DNA of 64,000 nucleotides from Eutypa lata (GCA_022661535.1 JAKULF010000005.1:4712001-4776000), one strand, 5' to 3'. Shown: positions 37,018-48,931, counted from the stretch's first letter. The notes: generated from the sequence alone by a model not told the origin. Made by a program: numbers and translations.

Positions 37018-38859
37018 TTAATACCCGGCCGGCTCGGGTTTGGACGGAAACGCGGGAGCGTCAATATTGGCCCTACATTGCTGCTTCCAGTTCACGGGCA
37101 CGTACTTGTCGACGATGGCCTTGAAAGCCGCCTATGTAGTTGGCGTTGTCAACCTACTGTCAGTTTGTCTCTCTCTCTCTCTCTATCGCTCTATAAGGAA
37201 TATACTGGCGATCCTTCCCCGGAAAATAGCCGGGCTTGAGCGTATGCATTCATGTGTGATTTGGGGGGAGGGGATGGGGGGACTCACCAGCGTGCAGAAG
37301 CTCTCATCGCCCTCGAGGTGCTTTCCAGGAGCCCTACACCCAGGCACAGTGACGACCTCATCGTTGAACCGTAACCGCACGTAGTAGCCGTCGAGCTTGG
37401 CCTTCTCCTCCGGCGTGAGCTCCTCGGTCCGCTTGCGCCCTATCCCCGGCGGGGGACTGCCCGGCTTGGCACGAGGCGACGAAGACCCCCACGAAAATAG
37501 GGAGCCCAACCAACCGGTCTTCTTCCCCCCCGCGCCGTTCTCCGCCGGCGGGACTGTTGTCGCACCTTGGATCTCCTTGGTACCGGATGCCGCTTGAGCT
37601 GGGGCGTCTGCAGACTTCTTCCGGAACATCTCAATAGCTACGTGGCTCGTGAACGGCGGCCACTTGTCGGTGTCGAAGGCGCCAAGACTAGCCAGCACGC
37701 CTGCGAGCGTCGTGTCATGGCAGCCGCTGAGCCCGAACCGTACGGGCGTGGCGCCGTGACCCTCCTTTAAAGGCTTGTCGTCGAGCGTCTTCGCAATCTC
37801 GTACTCGCCGTCGGCCGTCGAACGCTCGGCACTACCGACCATGTGACTCACAACGTCGCCCATGAGCCCACCTATACCCAACATACGGTACTCGCGGTTC
37901 TCCTTGTAGCCAGCGAACCACTCCTCGACGGCGATCTTAGCAATGATCTCTCGCGCCTTCGGATCGTAAAACTCGCTGGGGAGCCGCGTCTCCGGCCCGT
38001 GCGCCAGCGTCGCATTGACGGTATCCATGATGCCACTAAGGCGCGGGCGCGAGTCCACAGCGACGGACTGCCGCGGCGCGTCGTCCCCCCGGCCAGGCGG
38101 CAGCCACTTCCCCCACAGGCGCGTCAGGTACGCCATCTCGTCGGTGTGGTTCCAGCGGTCGGCGGCGCGCTGCGCGAACGCCCGCGCCAGCGCCGCGTAC
38201 CGGCGGCAGTTGCTGTCGTTGGGGAAGAGGGTCTCGTCGGCGGGGGCGCGGGTCACGATGGCGGGCGGGGGGAACCCCGGGCCGCGGGTCGCCCGCGGGT
38301 ACAGGCCCGCGAAGGTCTCCTGCAGCGAGTCCAGCGCCCGCGGGATCGGCGTCGCCCGCAGGTACAAGCCGTCGGCGCTAGCGAGGGTCGGGGCCAGGAA
38401 CCCGAGCTGCTCGACGTAGAGCCGCCGCAGCCGCACCCCCAGGTCGTACGTCGTCTGCCGCCCCTTGTCCGTCAGCATCCCCATGTCGCAGATGCCGTCG
38501 AGCTCGCCGCCCGGCCCGGCCGCGAGCACGGCCTCGTCGTGCGGCCCGAAGGTCTCGAGCCGCCGCTTCCATTCTAATGTGCTGAACCGTTGCTGCTGCT
38601 GCTGTTGTTGGCCCGAGGTGGCGGCGGTGGTGGTGGTGTTGGTGGTGTTGCTGCTCCCGCGCACGGCCGATTTCAGCTGCTGCACGGCGCTGCAGTACGG
38701 CCAGAAGGCCGGTAGCCCCGTGTTTTGGAACCGTGCTGAGACGGGGCTGCGCTCGCCGTGGCGGAGCAGGATCTGCACGAGCTGGAGCTCGAGGTGCGGT
38801 GGGTAGAGCGCCTTGAGCTCGTCTTGGGTGTATGGCGGTCGGGGGACTAGGGTCGTCAT
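37018..38859 (-). CDS. histidine phosphatase (acid phosphatase-type), intracellular
   Basis: Branch-2 histidine phosphatase of 561 aa, hydrolysing phosphomonoesters through a phospho-histidine. Two exons: 38859-37288 and 37131-37018. The 156-nt intron 37132-37287 (donor GTGAGT) was inferred because the open frame past DESFCTL turns into low-quality sequence, whereas splicing gives AAFKAIVDKYVPVNWKQQC, as in relatives. The catalytic RHGERSP is at residues 33-39 and the proton-donor motif CHDTTL near 379, so both halves of the active site are intact. No signal peptide is visible, which argues for a cytosolic or mitochondrial protein and not a secreted phytase or acid phosphatase. A proline/glycine-rich insertion (about 430-480) is variable-looking. 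The gene shares a 484-bp divergent promoter region with the PPR gene. Confidence 0.85.
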
Positions 38860-39343
38860 GTTGGAGCTTCCGTTGTTGGTGTTAGGTATGTAGTTAGTGG
38901 AATTGAAAGGATGGAGAAAACAGTCCAGCTAATATTTCTTTCTTTCTAACTCTTTCCTTTAACTCCATGCGGGAGTTATAATAAAAAGACCATAAATTGG
39001 GCTGTATTGGTGTGTTCCGTGGTGGAATCACATTAAGATGGTTAAAGAGTGACGTCGTGGTCTAAGCTCAAGCTTTGAATGGTGGGACACAGGGCTTGCA
39101 GGGGTCCAGGTACATAGAAGTGGTACCCTAGCGTCGGGTCGGGTCGGTATTGTCAATGGCCGATACGGAAGATGTGCGTTTCGATATCTACGAATGTAAA
39201 AAGTTGATCAGTTGCGACGACTGGCAAGTTATTATATTACTTCTCATATTATATTCTTAAAGGATACACAGCATTTGTACACACATTCTCAGAAGGACGA
39301 AGACACTGCCAATCCACATAAAAAAATTAAATTCTCAGATGGA
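38860..39343. other. shared divergent promoter region (phosphatase / PPR gene)
   Basis: A 484-bp spacer between two oppositely directed start codons, containing a (GGGTC)n-like string near 39135. Both promoters must lie here. No specific sites were recognised. Confidence 0.5.
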
Positions 39344-42142
39344 ATGAAGGGTGCCAGGTCTGTTTGTCTATTATGTCGACATAGACTTGCGACATCGATC
39401 TCAACCTCGACTCCGACCTCGACAGCAAATTCCACGCGCCGACACAATCGAGGCCGAGTCCAATTTACTACTAAAACTATACGGCACAATGACACGAATG
39501 CCTCCATAGCATCGGAAGGCTCGTCTAATCCTGCGAACCCGCCTGAAGAAGCGACCACTGCTGCGCCCGACTCGGGACCAGTACGAAAGATCATATTGAA
39601 GGAGTTCAAGATTGAACCTAGGAAAAACCTGCATAAAAGGCCGCCCGAGAAGCCTCCTGGTAATCTCGATATTCTATTCCAAAAAATTGTCGCTAAGCAG
39701 CAGAATATCAATAAAGATGGCAAATCTCCGGTGGCGTCAACGACTTCTCCTAGTCCCGATATAACACTTGTCCGTGATATTTCGAGGCTCTATGATATGG
39801 TTAAGGGTGGTACTCCCGAGGTAGCGTATGCCTATCTTAAGAATGTGATATATCCCACCATCCAGCAACCGGGCGTGCATATACCCCAGATATTTTACAC
39901 GGTCGTGTTAGACCTGATGAAGAAAATGGTCGTAGTTAAGAAGGATGCGATGCTTGACACTAAGTTACCGAGCGTCGCCGAGATATTTCAGGTTTATGTC
40001 GATATTGAGGAGTTAAAACCTAAGGAGTGGGCAGAGGTCGTAGGCGAACTGGTGCAGACCCTTATTGGCATGAGTACTTCGACGGAGGACTATCCGTCTA
40101 TCGAGGCCTATGAGAGACATCTTGCTACCCGAGCATCCATGCTCAACGATCTAGTCAAATCGTGGAAAGTTCTATCTACGCCCGCGATCTACAATATCAC
40201 GACACCACCACCAGACCGCGAACTGGCTGATGGTTTCTGGTTCCCAACCTTCAATGAATTCGTCATCAACAAATTCGCTAAAAGCAACGATTTCAGTGCG
40301 GCATTTAGTAGCGTTTTCCCTCGATATCATTTCAACCAACTAGGAGCACCAGTGGCTGCCTTGACTATAGCAACGTATGTGTTATTGCAAGACCGCGTTC
40401 GAAGCAATGCCAATGCGAGACGAAGCACCGCACGCTTCATGTCTAATGTGGCCTACCTAATAGCCCGCGTAGAGATCACAGATGATGCGCTTCAGAACCT
40501 GTTCTCGAAGACGTTCCCAGGCTTGAAAGACTATATTATGAGCGAGTGGCCCGAAGTCAAGGCTCAATTAAAGGACATGGCCGAAACAGGGGGTGAATCA
40601 CGTATTCACAACAGAAGCTCTAACTCGTACACATCGACTTCAAAGAGCCTTAAAGGGAATCTCTCACCTTTGGCACATCGTGTAACTCAGGCCTACTATG
40701 CACGTAATTTGGGCGAAGTAGATCGAGTTTGGGAGGAGACCGTGGGCCTGGAGAAGAACCTCTCTCAGGAGCGGATTGCCCTACTTCGAGAAAACGTCGA
40801 CTTAATTAATTCCTTTGTCAACGTTTACATGGCCTCTAGCCATCCTGGTAAGGCGTTGGCTGCATGGAATGTGCTAAAAAAGATAGGACTCCGCCCTGAC
40901 CTGAAAACCTGGAATGCTATGCTTGATGGATGCAAGAAAGCACGAAATGTCAACGGCATTAAAAATATTTGGGCGAAGTTGGTAGGCGCTGGTATCAAGC
41001 TTGACATTCCGATCTGGACAACTCGCGTCTCCGGGCTTGTAGAATCTGGCGATATCGAAGGCGGCCTTCAGGCGCTAGAAGAGATGGCTACGCTATGGAA
41101 ACAAAGTCTAAAAGACCAGAAAAAACACGCTGTCCAGCCCACCATCGAACCCGTTAACGCCGCACTTGCGGGGTTGACTCGCCATAAGAGAACCCAAGCG
41201 GTCGAGAGGCTCCTAGGCTGGGCGAACCGCCAGGGCCTCAAGCCCGACATCTTTACGTTCAACACCATCCTCCGACCCATGATCCGTGAAGAGCGCCGCG
41301 AGGACGTCCAGCGGCTATTCGCAATGATGAACAAGCAGGGGGTGCGGGCCGACGCCGCTACTTTCACCATCGTGCTGGACGCGGCCCTCACCCGGATCGA
41401 GCTTTCGTCGTCATCTTTGTTGAAGGACTTCGAGGAGGCGCAGAAGGAGGCGGTAGCTCACGTACTATCTCAAATGGAGGCCGTGGGCCTAGAGACCAAC
41501 CTGTACACGTACGGCAAGATGATCTACCTGCTGCTGCAGTCGGGAGGCGACCGCGCCCAGGAGGCCATCAAGGCCGTCCTCGGCCACCTGTGGGAGAATG
41601 GCCACGAGCTTAGTCCCCACATCTACACCATGTTGGCCGAGCACTACTTCGCGCGCCGGCCGCCGGACCTGGCATCCGTCGACGCGCTGCTGCGCCGACA
41701 GGGGCTTCTACAACGGCAAGTCTCCGGTGATAGCAGCACTAGTACCCACAACAGCGACGGAAGCAACAACGACGGCGACGACAGCTCTGCCTCCGCCGCC
41801 GCCACCGGTAGAGACCTACCCGAGATGGACCGCGTGTTCCACGACCGCGTGGTCAAGGGCTACGCCCTCGCGGCCGACGACCCGGGGTCGGCCCTCGACC
41901 TCTTCTACCGCCTCAGCGCGGCCGGCTACCTCGTCACGCTCGGCACGCAGGTGGAGCTGCTGCGCGCCCTGCTGCGCCACGGCCGCTGGGACGACGCGCG
42001 CGCCCTCGTCGACCACACCAAGAAGCGCTTTAAGCTCGACGGCGACGGCGCTACCACCGGCGACCTCTTCGCCGGTGACGAGAACGCCTCGTTCTCAAAC
42101 CATGGGTTCTGGACTATCGCTGAGGTGAATGGACTTTTGTAA
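39344..42142 (+). CDS. mitochondrial pentatricopeptide-repeat protein
   Basis: Single-exon 932 aa PPR protein, probably acting in mitochondrial RNA maturation or translation. The ATG at 39344 (MKGARSVCLLCRHRLATSIS) gives an Arg/Ser-rich N-terminus lacking acidic residues, typical of a mitochondrial presequence. The open frame upstream of it has no ATG start and looks non-coding. Helical repeats fill about residues 170-880. The clearest PPR units are around 500-640: AWNVLKKIGLRPDLKTWNAM, IWAKLVGAGIKLDIPIWTTR, then GLKPDIFTFNTILRPMIREE and MNKQGVRADAATFTIVLDAA. A low-complexity S/T/N/D stretch (about 790-820) interrupts the last repeats. GC content rises sharply after about 41,200. The family resembles fungal PPR proteins such as those needed for respiratory-complex expression, but I cannot assign an ortholog. 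Confidence 0.82.
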   Translation: MKGARSVCLLCRHRLATSISTSTPTSTANSTRRHNRGRVQFTTKTIRHNDTNASIASEGSSNPANPPEEATTAAPDSGPVRKIILKEFKIEPRKNLHKRPPEKPPGNLDILFQKIVAKQQNINKDGKSPVASTTSPSPDITLVRDISRLYDMVKGGTPEVAYAYLKNVIYPTIQQPGVHIPQIFYTVVLDLMKKMVVVKKDAMLDTKLPSVAEIFQVYVDIEELKPKEWAEVVGELVQTLIGMSTSTEDYPSIEAYERHLATRASMLNDLVKSWKVLSTPAIYNITTPPPDRELADGFWFPTFNEFVINKFAKSNDFSAAFSSVFPRYHFNQLGAPVAALTIATYVLLQDRVRSNANARRSTARFMSNVAYLIARVEITDDALQNLFSKTFPGLKDYIMSEWPEVKAQLKDMAETGGESRIHNRSSNSYTSTSKSLKGNLSPLAHRVTQAYYARNLGEVDRVWEETVGLEKNLSQERIALLRENVDLINSFVNVYMASSHPGKALAAWNVLKKIGLRPDLKTWNAMLDGCKKARNVNGIKNIWAKLVGAGIKLDIPIWTTRVSGLVESGDIEGGLQALEEMATLWKQSLKDQKKHAVQPTIEPVNAALAGLTRHKRTQAVERLLGWANRQGLKPDIFTFNTILRPMIREERREDVQRLFAMMNKQGVRADAATFTIVLDAALTRIELSSSSLLKDFEEAQKEAVAHVLSQMEAVGLETNLYTYGKMIYLLLQSGGDRAQEAIKAVLGHLWENGHELSPHIYTMLAEHYFARRPPDLASVDALLRRQGLLQRQVSGDSSTSTHNSDGSNNDGDDSSASAAATGRDLPEMDRVFHDRVVKGYALAADDPGSALDLFYRLSAAGYLVTLGTQVELLRALLRHGRWDDARALVDHTKKRFKLDGDGATTGDLFAGDENASFSNHGFWTIAEVNGLL

Positions 42143-42682
42143 CGGGCAGAGGTGGAGGCGGAGGCCGAGATGGTGATGTGTAGAGGACATCGGGTGGGAG
42201 GAGTTCTAAGGAGGGTGCTGGAGGGGCGGGAGCGTAGGGTAGTATAGTACTCCTGTAAGATGAAGATATTCGATGAATAGAAGAACAAAGAGAGGTAGAG
42301 GGTTTGTTAGAAGGTGGTAACTTTCATGAACTAGGTAGGATGTCTAGATAGATTCCAGATATCTTGCGCGGTACAGTATATTGCATAGCACATATAAATT
42401 ATGTACTTTACAATGTAGTGGAAGGTATATATATTCATTCGAGTAGAAACTTGCTATAACGCCCGTCCATCCATCCAACCAACTTGCAACCGGTTCACCT
42501 ACCAACTCCAGTGATCCTATGACCGTGCCTGAAAGAGAAAAAAAAAACTCAATGCCATCTCAGCAGCAATCGCATTTGCGTGCATGCGTATATACAACCA
42601 ATGGAGAATTTTTGTTTTTACTGGATTCAAAACATCCAATCATCCGTCCATCCATTCATCCATCCATCCAAACTCCCACAAA
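42143..42682. other. convergent PPR-MIS12 intergenic region
   Basis: A 540-bp spacer holding both 3' UTRs and a CCAT/CATC simple repeat at about 42643-42671. The top-strand open frame that runs through it is the antisense of MIS12 and is not a gene. Confidence 0.6.
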
Positions 42683-44222
42683 TCATGACTCGTCCATACG
42701 ATCCGCATCCTCTCCCTCCGCTTCTTCCTCCACAGCATCTTCAGCCCCTCCCCCCGTCTTACCACCACTTCCTCCACCACCACCACCACCACCACTATTA
42801 GCCTCGCCCCCCAAGAGGCTAACAACCTTCTCGAGCCCCTCCACCTCGCCCCTCGCCAGCGTCCGTCCCTCGCCCTGCCACTCGCCATCGCGAACCTCGC
42901 CGTCGCGCCCGAGCTCTAGCCCTTGCACGGTCTCGAGGTGGCGTCTCGTGGCGCCCTCGACGTACTCCAGACGTTCGCGACGCCAGCTCTTCTTCTTCTT
43001 CTTCTTCTTCTCCCTTCCCTCCCCATCTTCCTCGCCATCGCTTTCATCATCATCACCATCATCGTCGTTACTACTAGGTTGCCGGGAGCGAGAGCGAGAA
43101 CGGGAGGAACGGCGTCGGAATTGGGATTTGGTTGTTCGAGCCGTGGTGGCGGCGGCGGCAAGATCCGGCGCCATGGTCCGCAGAGACGTCGATAGAGCCC
43201 GCAGCGCCTCCATCTGCGAGAGCGTGAAGGCCGTGGTCGTGCTGAGGGGCGTGTCGGGGCCTGCTTCGGTGAGGTCGCCTTTCTTGTGGAGGAAGGCGAA
43301 GGGGCTGCTGTTGTTGTTGTTGTTGTTACCGTCGGTTGCGGCTTCGGGGGGCACACTGCTACTGTTATTACCAGAGGAGTGCTCGTTCTTGATGGCGGGA
43401 CCCGCGGATGGCGCGCCCACCACCCGTCGCAGGTCCTCTAGGAGACGCTCGTTGCGCGCTCGCTCCGCCGTCAGGAGCGCGTTCAGCCGCATGCTCTCGC
43501 GCAGCTTGCGCCGGAGCTTGTTGATCCCCTCGAGGGTCGGGAGGTCCGGGTTCGCCGCCGTAACCGTAACCGCCGTGGCCTCGGCGTTTCCATTCCCATT
43601 CCCATTCCCATTCCCGTCTTCTCCTCCATTCTCTGCTGCTGCAGTATTTGTAGTAGTAGTAGTGGTGTTGGTAGTAGTGGGAATAGCAGAAGAAGAGAAA
43701 TCCAACCCCTCGTAGTGCGGCAGCCGGATCCAGTCGCGCACGCGGGGCGGCCGCACGCACAGGATGTTGCGCAGCACGTAGATCTCAAACTTGTCGAAGT
43801 TGCGGTCGATGCTGGCGCACAGCAGCGTCTCGAGCTGGTGCGTGCCCTGCTCGACCTCGGTCTTGACGGCCTCGGCTGGGTCTATTATGGTAGACGTCGG
43901 ATCTTGTTGTTTAGCGGGCTTGAAGCCTAGAGTGGCGGGCGGCGCGTTCAGGAGGCCTTGCTCGACGCTGTTTAGGGCCCGCTCTGCTAGGATGTTCACG
44001 CTGTTGATTATGTCGTCGATGAGACTCTGTTTGTTTTATCAATTCATATAAGGTAAGCGAATTTGTCCGTATGTTATTAGTTGAGGCGTTCAGTGTTGTG
44101 ATGGAAAGGTTTAAGACGGGGGGATCGGGGAGAGAGAGAGAGAGAGAGAAGGGAACGGTACGCACGACTGGAGGGTAGCCGAAGTGCTCTGTCAAGAGCT
44201 CGGTGTCTGAGTTGGAAGACAT
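42683..44222 (-). CDS. MIS12: kinetochore protein Mis12/Mtw1 (MIND complex)
   Basis: Subunit of the Mis12/MIND complex that links inner kinetochore chromatin to the Ndc80 microtubule-binding complex. Exons are 44222-44166 and 44026-42683, with a 139-nt intron containing a GA run, giving 466 aa. The spliced N-terminus ELLTEHFGYPPVSLIDDIIN is the family hallmark, followed by helices (VEQGLLNAP, VEQGTHQLETLLCASIDRNF, VLRNILCVRP). The C-terminal part contains a coiled coil (INKLRRKLRESMRLNALLTA) and FTLSQMEALRALSTSLRTM. The protein is much longer than the ~300 aa usual in relatives. The extra length is low-complexity: Thr/Asn runs, a GNGNGNGN block, poly-Asn, an acidic DDDGDDDESDGEEDGE patch, poly-Lys, and a glycine-rich tail. 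No frameshift is needed, so the insertions are in frame. Confidence 0.88.
44131..44149 (+). repeat. (GA)n microsatellite in the MIS12 intron
   Basis: A run of about nine AG units lies within the intron 44027-44165, near its donor. On the coding (minus) strand it is a CT tract. Confidence 0.75.
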
Positions 44223-44926
44223 CAGGGCGGCTTATGATTCATTATCCTGTACTGAATTCACTACTTGTTTCGACTGTATATCAGTGAAATTATCGTCGTT
44301 GTAGGCTGGTGGTGGTGGTGGGTAGTTTTCCTAGGTATATGCATACATATAATGCATACGTGTATGTATGCATGTAGTCAACTATGCCGTGTACAATACA
44401 AAAACGCGACGCGACGGGTTCTTAGTGAGTGTAAGTCAATATTTAGTTGATTTGGAGGGGCATCTTTCAGGGGTCCCTCAATGTGTCTCTTGGCCCTCAG
44501 TGGACCCTGTCACAAATTCAATTGAGGCGCTGTGGCTTAGTTAACTACGAAGTGCGAAGTAGCGAGTGTGTGGTTGACTAGCGCTTTTTACGTCATTTCG
44601 GGCGATCGCTCTCCAGGTCGAATAGTGGGTGGTAATGATTAGTTATGTATCATATGTACCTGCTTGAGTGAATAAGTAGTGGGATAACTACTTATCACAC
44701 GACCGGAGCGATCGATTAGACTAGCACAATTAATCCAAATATACAGGTATGCATGCATGTATAATCAGGTCCAGAGCCCATGTTCCATAGTTAGATCAAG
44801 ACACAGATAAACACCCCGTAGCTTCTTTTTCTACTCTACTATCTCTACTATCATAAGTCCTATTTTTCAATGGCTCCCAATCGATGAAATATCCCTGCGA
44901 GTACTGAATAAGAAAGCAAACAAACA
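44223..44926. other. divergent MIS12 / proline-rich-gene promoter region
   Basis: A 704-bp head-to-head spacer with GTATGCATG-type strings and no coding potential. Confidence 0.55.
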
Positions 44927-46305
44927 ATGCCGGATTGGAAAGGCTTAGCAAAGAATGGATGGCACCCTGAGCGGGATTCCTCCGGGTCGGGTTCCATCAG
45001 GGGCTCCGTGGTAAGTCAACAACGCAGACACCCGCTAGTTAGTTAGACGGTACCAACGTCATGTTACCCTGTCTATATTGTTCCTGCCTATGATCCACGT
45101 ACATACTTATATCTCCCCATATACTCACCTCAGTCTATAAATATGCGTAGTGGTAACAACGCACACTAACACTTGCACCTCACAACGAACAGAAAGGTCT
45201 CATCGGCCGCGGCGATAAGCCCTCATCGATAGAACACCGTTCCCAGCCCGCATCCATAGGAGCGCTCCGAGACCCGTCATCCTTCGGCCCGCCTCCCAAA
45301 CGGACCACCCTTCCACCTCCTGGCTCTCCTTCCTCGTCTTCCTCTCCCACTCATGGCTCTACGGCTCCTACCCCACCGGCACGGAGTTCTCAAGGCGTAG
45401 GAGGAGGCGCACCCGGACACCAGGCACATACAACAAACTGGGAAGAACAACAGCACCAGGTAGCTCCAGAACAGGAGCCCGAACCGGAACCAAGGCCTTG
45501 GCGCCTCAACACAACGGGTCTCCAGACGTCGCACCTCCCACCTCCGCCTAAACGGCACGATGACGGCAACGGCAGCGGCGGGGTAGATGGACGACCGGCT
45601 CCTCCTACCAGACCTCCTACGAATACGAATACGGCAATAGGAGGAGGGCGGCCACCCCCATCACTACCCCCACGCCTACCGCCCCGAACCGGTTCAACAA
45701 GCGGGTCTCCAGGAGTTGGGACTCCTAGCCCGACGTTCAGCGGCAATAATAGCCCTGTTGGTGGTGGTGGTGGTGGTGGTTTCCGACCGCCGCCACCGAG
45801 CTACCAGGTGAACCAAGGAGCCGTGGATCGGTTAGGCGCAGCAGGCATTTCCGTGCCGGGGCTAGGGATAGGCAGCGGAGGAGGGGCCGGGGGAGGAGAC
45901 GCCCTAGGTAGGCTGGGCAAAGCGGCGACGGCAGCCTCTTCTCTTCCTCCGCCGGCACCAGCGCGGTCTCCGGCATCCGGGTCCACTTCTACGTCTAGGT
46001 CTACATCGCCGCCGAAGCATACGGGGGGAAGTCCGCAGCTGGGCGAGCTGCAAGCGCGGTTCGCGCGCCTAGGCACGTCCGGGGCGGCCGCATCTTCGCT
46101 GCAAGGGCACACCGGTAGTGCGGCTTCACCCTCTAGATCTGCTACGTCTACGCCCGACCGGGTCGCGGCGGCTATAGGCAAGAAGCCACCGCCTCCCCCA
46201 CCGCCCAAGAAGAAGCCCGCCCTGTCGGGATCCAATGCTGCTGCTGCTGCAGCGGAGGAGGATGCACCGCCTCCTGTGCCCTTGGCTACGAGGCCGAGGT
46301 TTTGA
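44927..46305 (+). CDS. proline-rich SH3-ligand-type protein (Aim3/verprolin-like, tentative)
   Basis: Two exons, 44927-45010 and 45193-46305 (182-nt intron, donor GTAAGT), encode 398 aa. The conserved N-terminus MPDWKGLAKNGWHPE, continued across the junction by KGLIGRGDKPSS, is seen in a family of fungal proteins of unclear function. The rest is disordered and rich in Pro, Gly and Ser. Several SH3-ligand-like runs are present (KRTTLPPPGSP, SLPPRLPPRTG, KKPPPPPPPKKKP, PPPVPLATRPRF). Two short conserved helices, QGAVDRLGAAGISVPGLGIG and LGELQARFARLG, separate them. A role at cortical actin patches through SH3 partners is a family-based inference. No enzyme domain and no clear WH2 motif are visible. 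GGGGGG and PPPPPP runs make the frame prone to length change, but it is open throughout. Confidence 0.65.
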
Positions 46306-46594
46306 TTAGCGGAATAGCGACAGCGGTTTTCAGTCCAAATGCCCCTCATTGTTCATCAACAGTTCATCAAATCATAGAATGAATAGACGGAAGATAGAGA
46401 GAGAGAGAAAGGCCATATGCGTGTCAGAACAAAAGAGAGCTCTATTTTTTAATATAGGCTTTGTCAGACTGGAGCGCCTTAAGTATCTCAGACGAACTCA
46501 TATACTAGTCCAAACAGCCTAAGTTCTGGGGTTAAATGCACCGTTAGCAACCCCAAGCCGTATGCATCGTCACTTCATTTCCTTCTCAAATTCC

Positions 46595-47465
46595 TTAGAC
46601 CTTCATCGCGCTCAGACCATGCTTCCAAAGGGTGACATAGGGGGTGACACCATCCTCACGGTAGTTCAGGAGGACAATCCTATTATTCCTATTGTCAGCT
46701 ATCGAAATCTTTTTATGCATGGCACGAGTACGAGTGGCAGACTGGACTTACATTCCATCAGGGTCCATCTCAGGACCAGTGTAGAACTCGTAGTCCTTGA
46801 AGTTAGCGCTGATCTTCTTGAAGAAAGCTCCAGCCTTCGTCTGGAAATCCTTGATCTCCGCATCCGAAGCACCTCTCTCCTTCAGCTTCGCCGAAAGGGT
46901 CTTCAGGTAGCCTATATAGGCGAGCGGTTAGCCAAACAAATTAAGGGAACTAATGTGAGCTACCCAATTGGGTGGGGGGATGCGACGCACCCTTCAAGTA
47001 CAAGCCATAGCTCTTCTTGTCGAAGCTAGTCTGCTTAAGCTGGAACGTGTGGAGGATGTTGTTGACCTTCTGGGAACCCTCGTCGAGGCCCTCCTCGGCC
47101 TCTTCGGCGGAAGCATTGGCACCGGTGTCTATATAGTAAAAAGTTGTTAGACATCTGTCATTTTTAGGGGAAGTGCTGTCAAAGTGGTTTGTTGGTGAGC
47201 ATTACGTACCAACGTTGACAGCGCCAATCTCAATCATGGCACAGTCGGCCTCGTAGGCAACGCCATCGACCTCCTTGATGGGGAAAGAGTCGGAGAGGAG
47301 CTCATCCTCGGATCCGGAGCAGATGTCCTAGTAAGTAAGTGTAAGAAGAAGCAAAAAAATAATTAAAAAAACAAAAAAATATCTTGTCGCATCGTGGGGT
47401 TCGGAGATTTTTCAATGCTATGAAAAAAAGAATTGTTCGGCGACGCGTACCTTGTAGATGAGCAT
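46595..47465 (-). CDS. TMA19: translationally controlled tumour protein homolog (TCTP)
   Basis: Abundant, conserved ribosome-associated and calcium/tubulin-binding protein of 171 aa. Five exons: 47465-47451, 47327-47210, 47128-46991, 46911-46752 and 46679-46595. Introns are 123, 81, 79 and 72 nt. The first exon encodes only [25 protein letters not shown], the flexible loop [40 protein letters not shown] and the signature segment [12 protein letters not shown] are all present. The last exon ends [13 protein letters not shown]. Every junction is phase-consistent and the total is exactly 172 codons including stop. The gene ends 289 bp from the stop of the convergent proline-rich gene. Five exons for a 171-residue protein suggests conserved ancestral introns. 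Confidence 0.95.
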
Positions 47466-48931
47466 TTTGGCGTGTTGAAGTGAGAACGGACGACGGTAAC
47501 AGAAAAGAATAAAGACAACGACACGGGTTGAAGGAAGAAATAGAAATTTCTACCCTTGAAAAAAGTTGATTGATGGTAAAGGCAAAAAAGCTGGTAGGGG
47601 AAAATGGAGGGACGGATCTTGAGTTGAATGAGGGGCAGCAAATCTGATAGTGAAGAGTCCCTCTAACAGGCAGGAGAAGGTGGGAAAATTTCAGTGGGTA
47701 ATGGCGGGGCGGACCGAACTAGACCTAATTGGTGTAGGGACTAACTACCTTTAACTAGTTAACCATCAAAAAATCGAAAATCTAGATCTGACAGGTAACA
47801 GCTGCCAGCCTACTGTTCCCAGCTGCTCTCATAAAATTACATACGGTAGGTTTAACATTTTCGCCACTCAAAAAGAGGATCAGGTGTTGACTAACTAATA
47901 GCAAACATCATGCATGTAAGAAGTAACTACTTCGTCACAGTTTGCAGATACCATCCGCCTATTCGGATACCGCTTGCGATCTATACGCATATATGTAATA
48001 TTCAAAGTCCACTTTTCATTTCTATAGTGGCGGCATTGGCACATGCAAGTTTGTATTAATAAAAGATTCTATAGTGACTTTTATGAAACAAACTGCTTTT
48101 ACATTAAGTGTCGAGTCGTCATAGATACGTAGAATACCTAGGTAGGTACCTAAGCTATACGCGTACCTATTAGTGCGAATACCGGTACAAATGCACAATA
48201 GAAAAAGAAAACATTGAAGTCGTTCGACATGGGGAGACAGCAAAATTAAATAGACAAAACAACGAGATCATATTATGACATAAGCAAAGGAAAGGAAATA
48301 AACATCAAGATCAATAAAGAAAATAAAAAAGGGGCGACATGATGTCTATGTAGTAAAAATGCCGCTTTCATTATTAATCGCGTAAAGTACCTCTCCATCC
48401 GGATGTAGTAAGTATTCTCTCCATAAGGCAGCATAATTAGCACTATATATGTGCCTGGCCTGCATCAGTGCATATGCCGTATGGGCCCGAAAAAACATCT
48501 GATAATGGTTCCTCGGAATCCGATTCTAAGCAAAAAGAGAGAGTGACAGCTTCTCTTTAGAGACCTACATATCTATCAACTACAGATCATAAACCCTCTA
48601 AACTAACTCTAATAATTATTTACTACTCCTTATCTAACTTACCTACTGCTCTTATTAAACCTGGTATTGTACCACCTGTTGTATAATCAAAGTATCATTG
48701 ATATTAGCCACCGGCTGTCTCGGTAGCTACTACAATACTATCATCGCTCCTTACAAGTTCCGACTTTTCTTCCATTTCTTTTTCTCCCTCCTTTCCAACC
48801 AATCCCCAGTCGAAGACTCTTAAAACCTCTCACCTCGAGTATCCTCACGATTTAGAATTGCCTCCCTTACCTTTACCGAACACAGTTGATCGAACCCTTT
48901 CCCTCCGCTGCCAAGTCGAATTCTTCGGTGC
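47466..48931. other. divergent TCTP-SUR2 intergenic region
   Basis: About 1.5 kb with a C/T-rich leader before SUR2 (about 48760-48850) and AT-rich DNA elsewhere. The small minus-strand open frames at 47363-47641 and 48022-48243 are treated as chance. Confidence 0.55.

Noticed and set aside
37843..38577. 244-codon open frame on the plus strand
   Set aside because: Antisense of the histidine-phosphatase gene, Arg/Pro/Val-rich, with no recognisable domain.
39212..39343. N-terminal extension of the PPR protein
   Set aside because: The frame here opens with TTG, has no ATG, and its sequence is not presequence-like; the ATG at 39344 starts a good mitochondrial presequence.
42519..43715. 398-codon open frame on the plus strand
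   Set aside because: It is antisense to MIS12. It reads as Ser/Pro/Leu low-complexity mirror-images of the poly-Asn, poly-Lys and acidic tracts, and has no domain.
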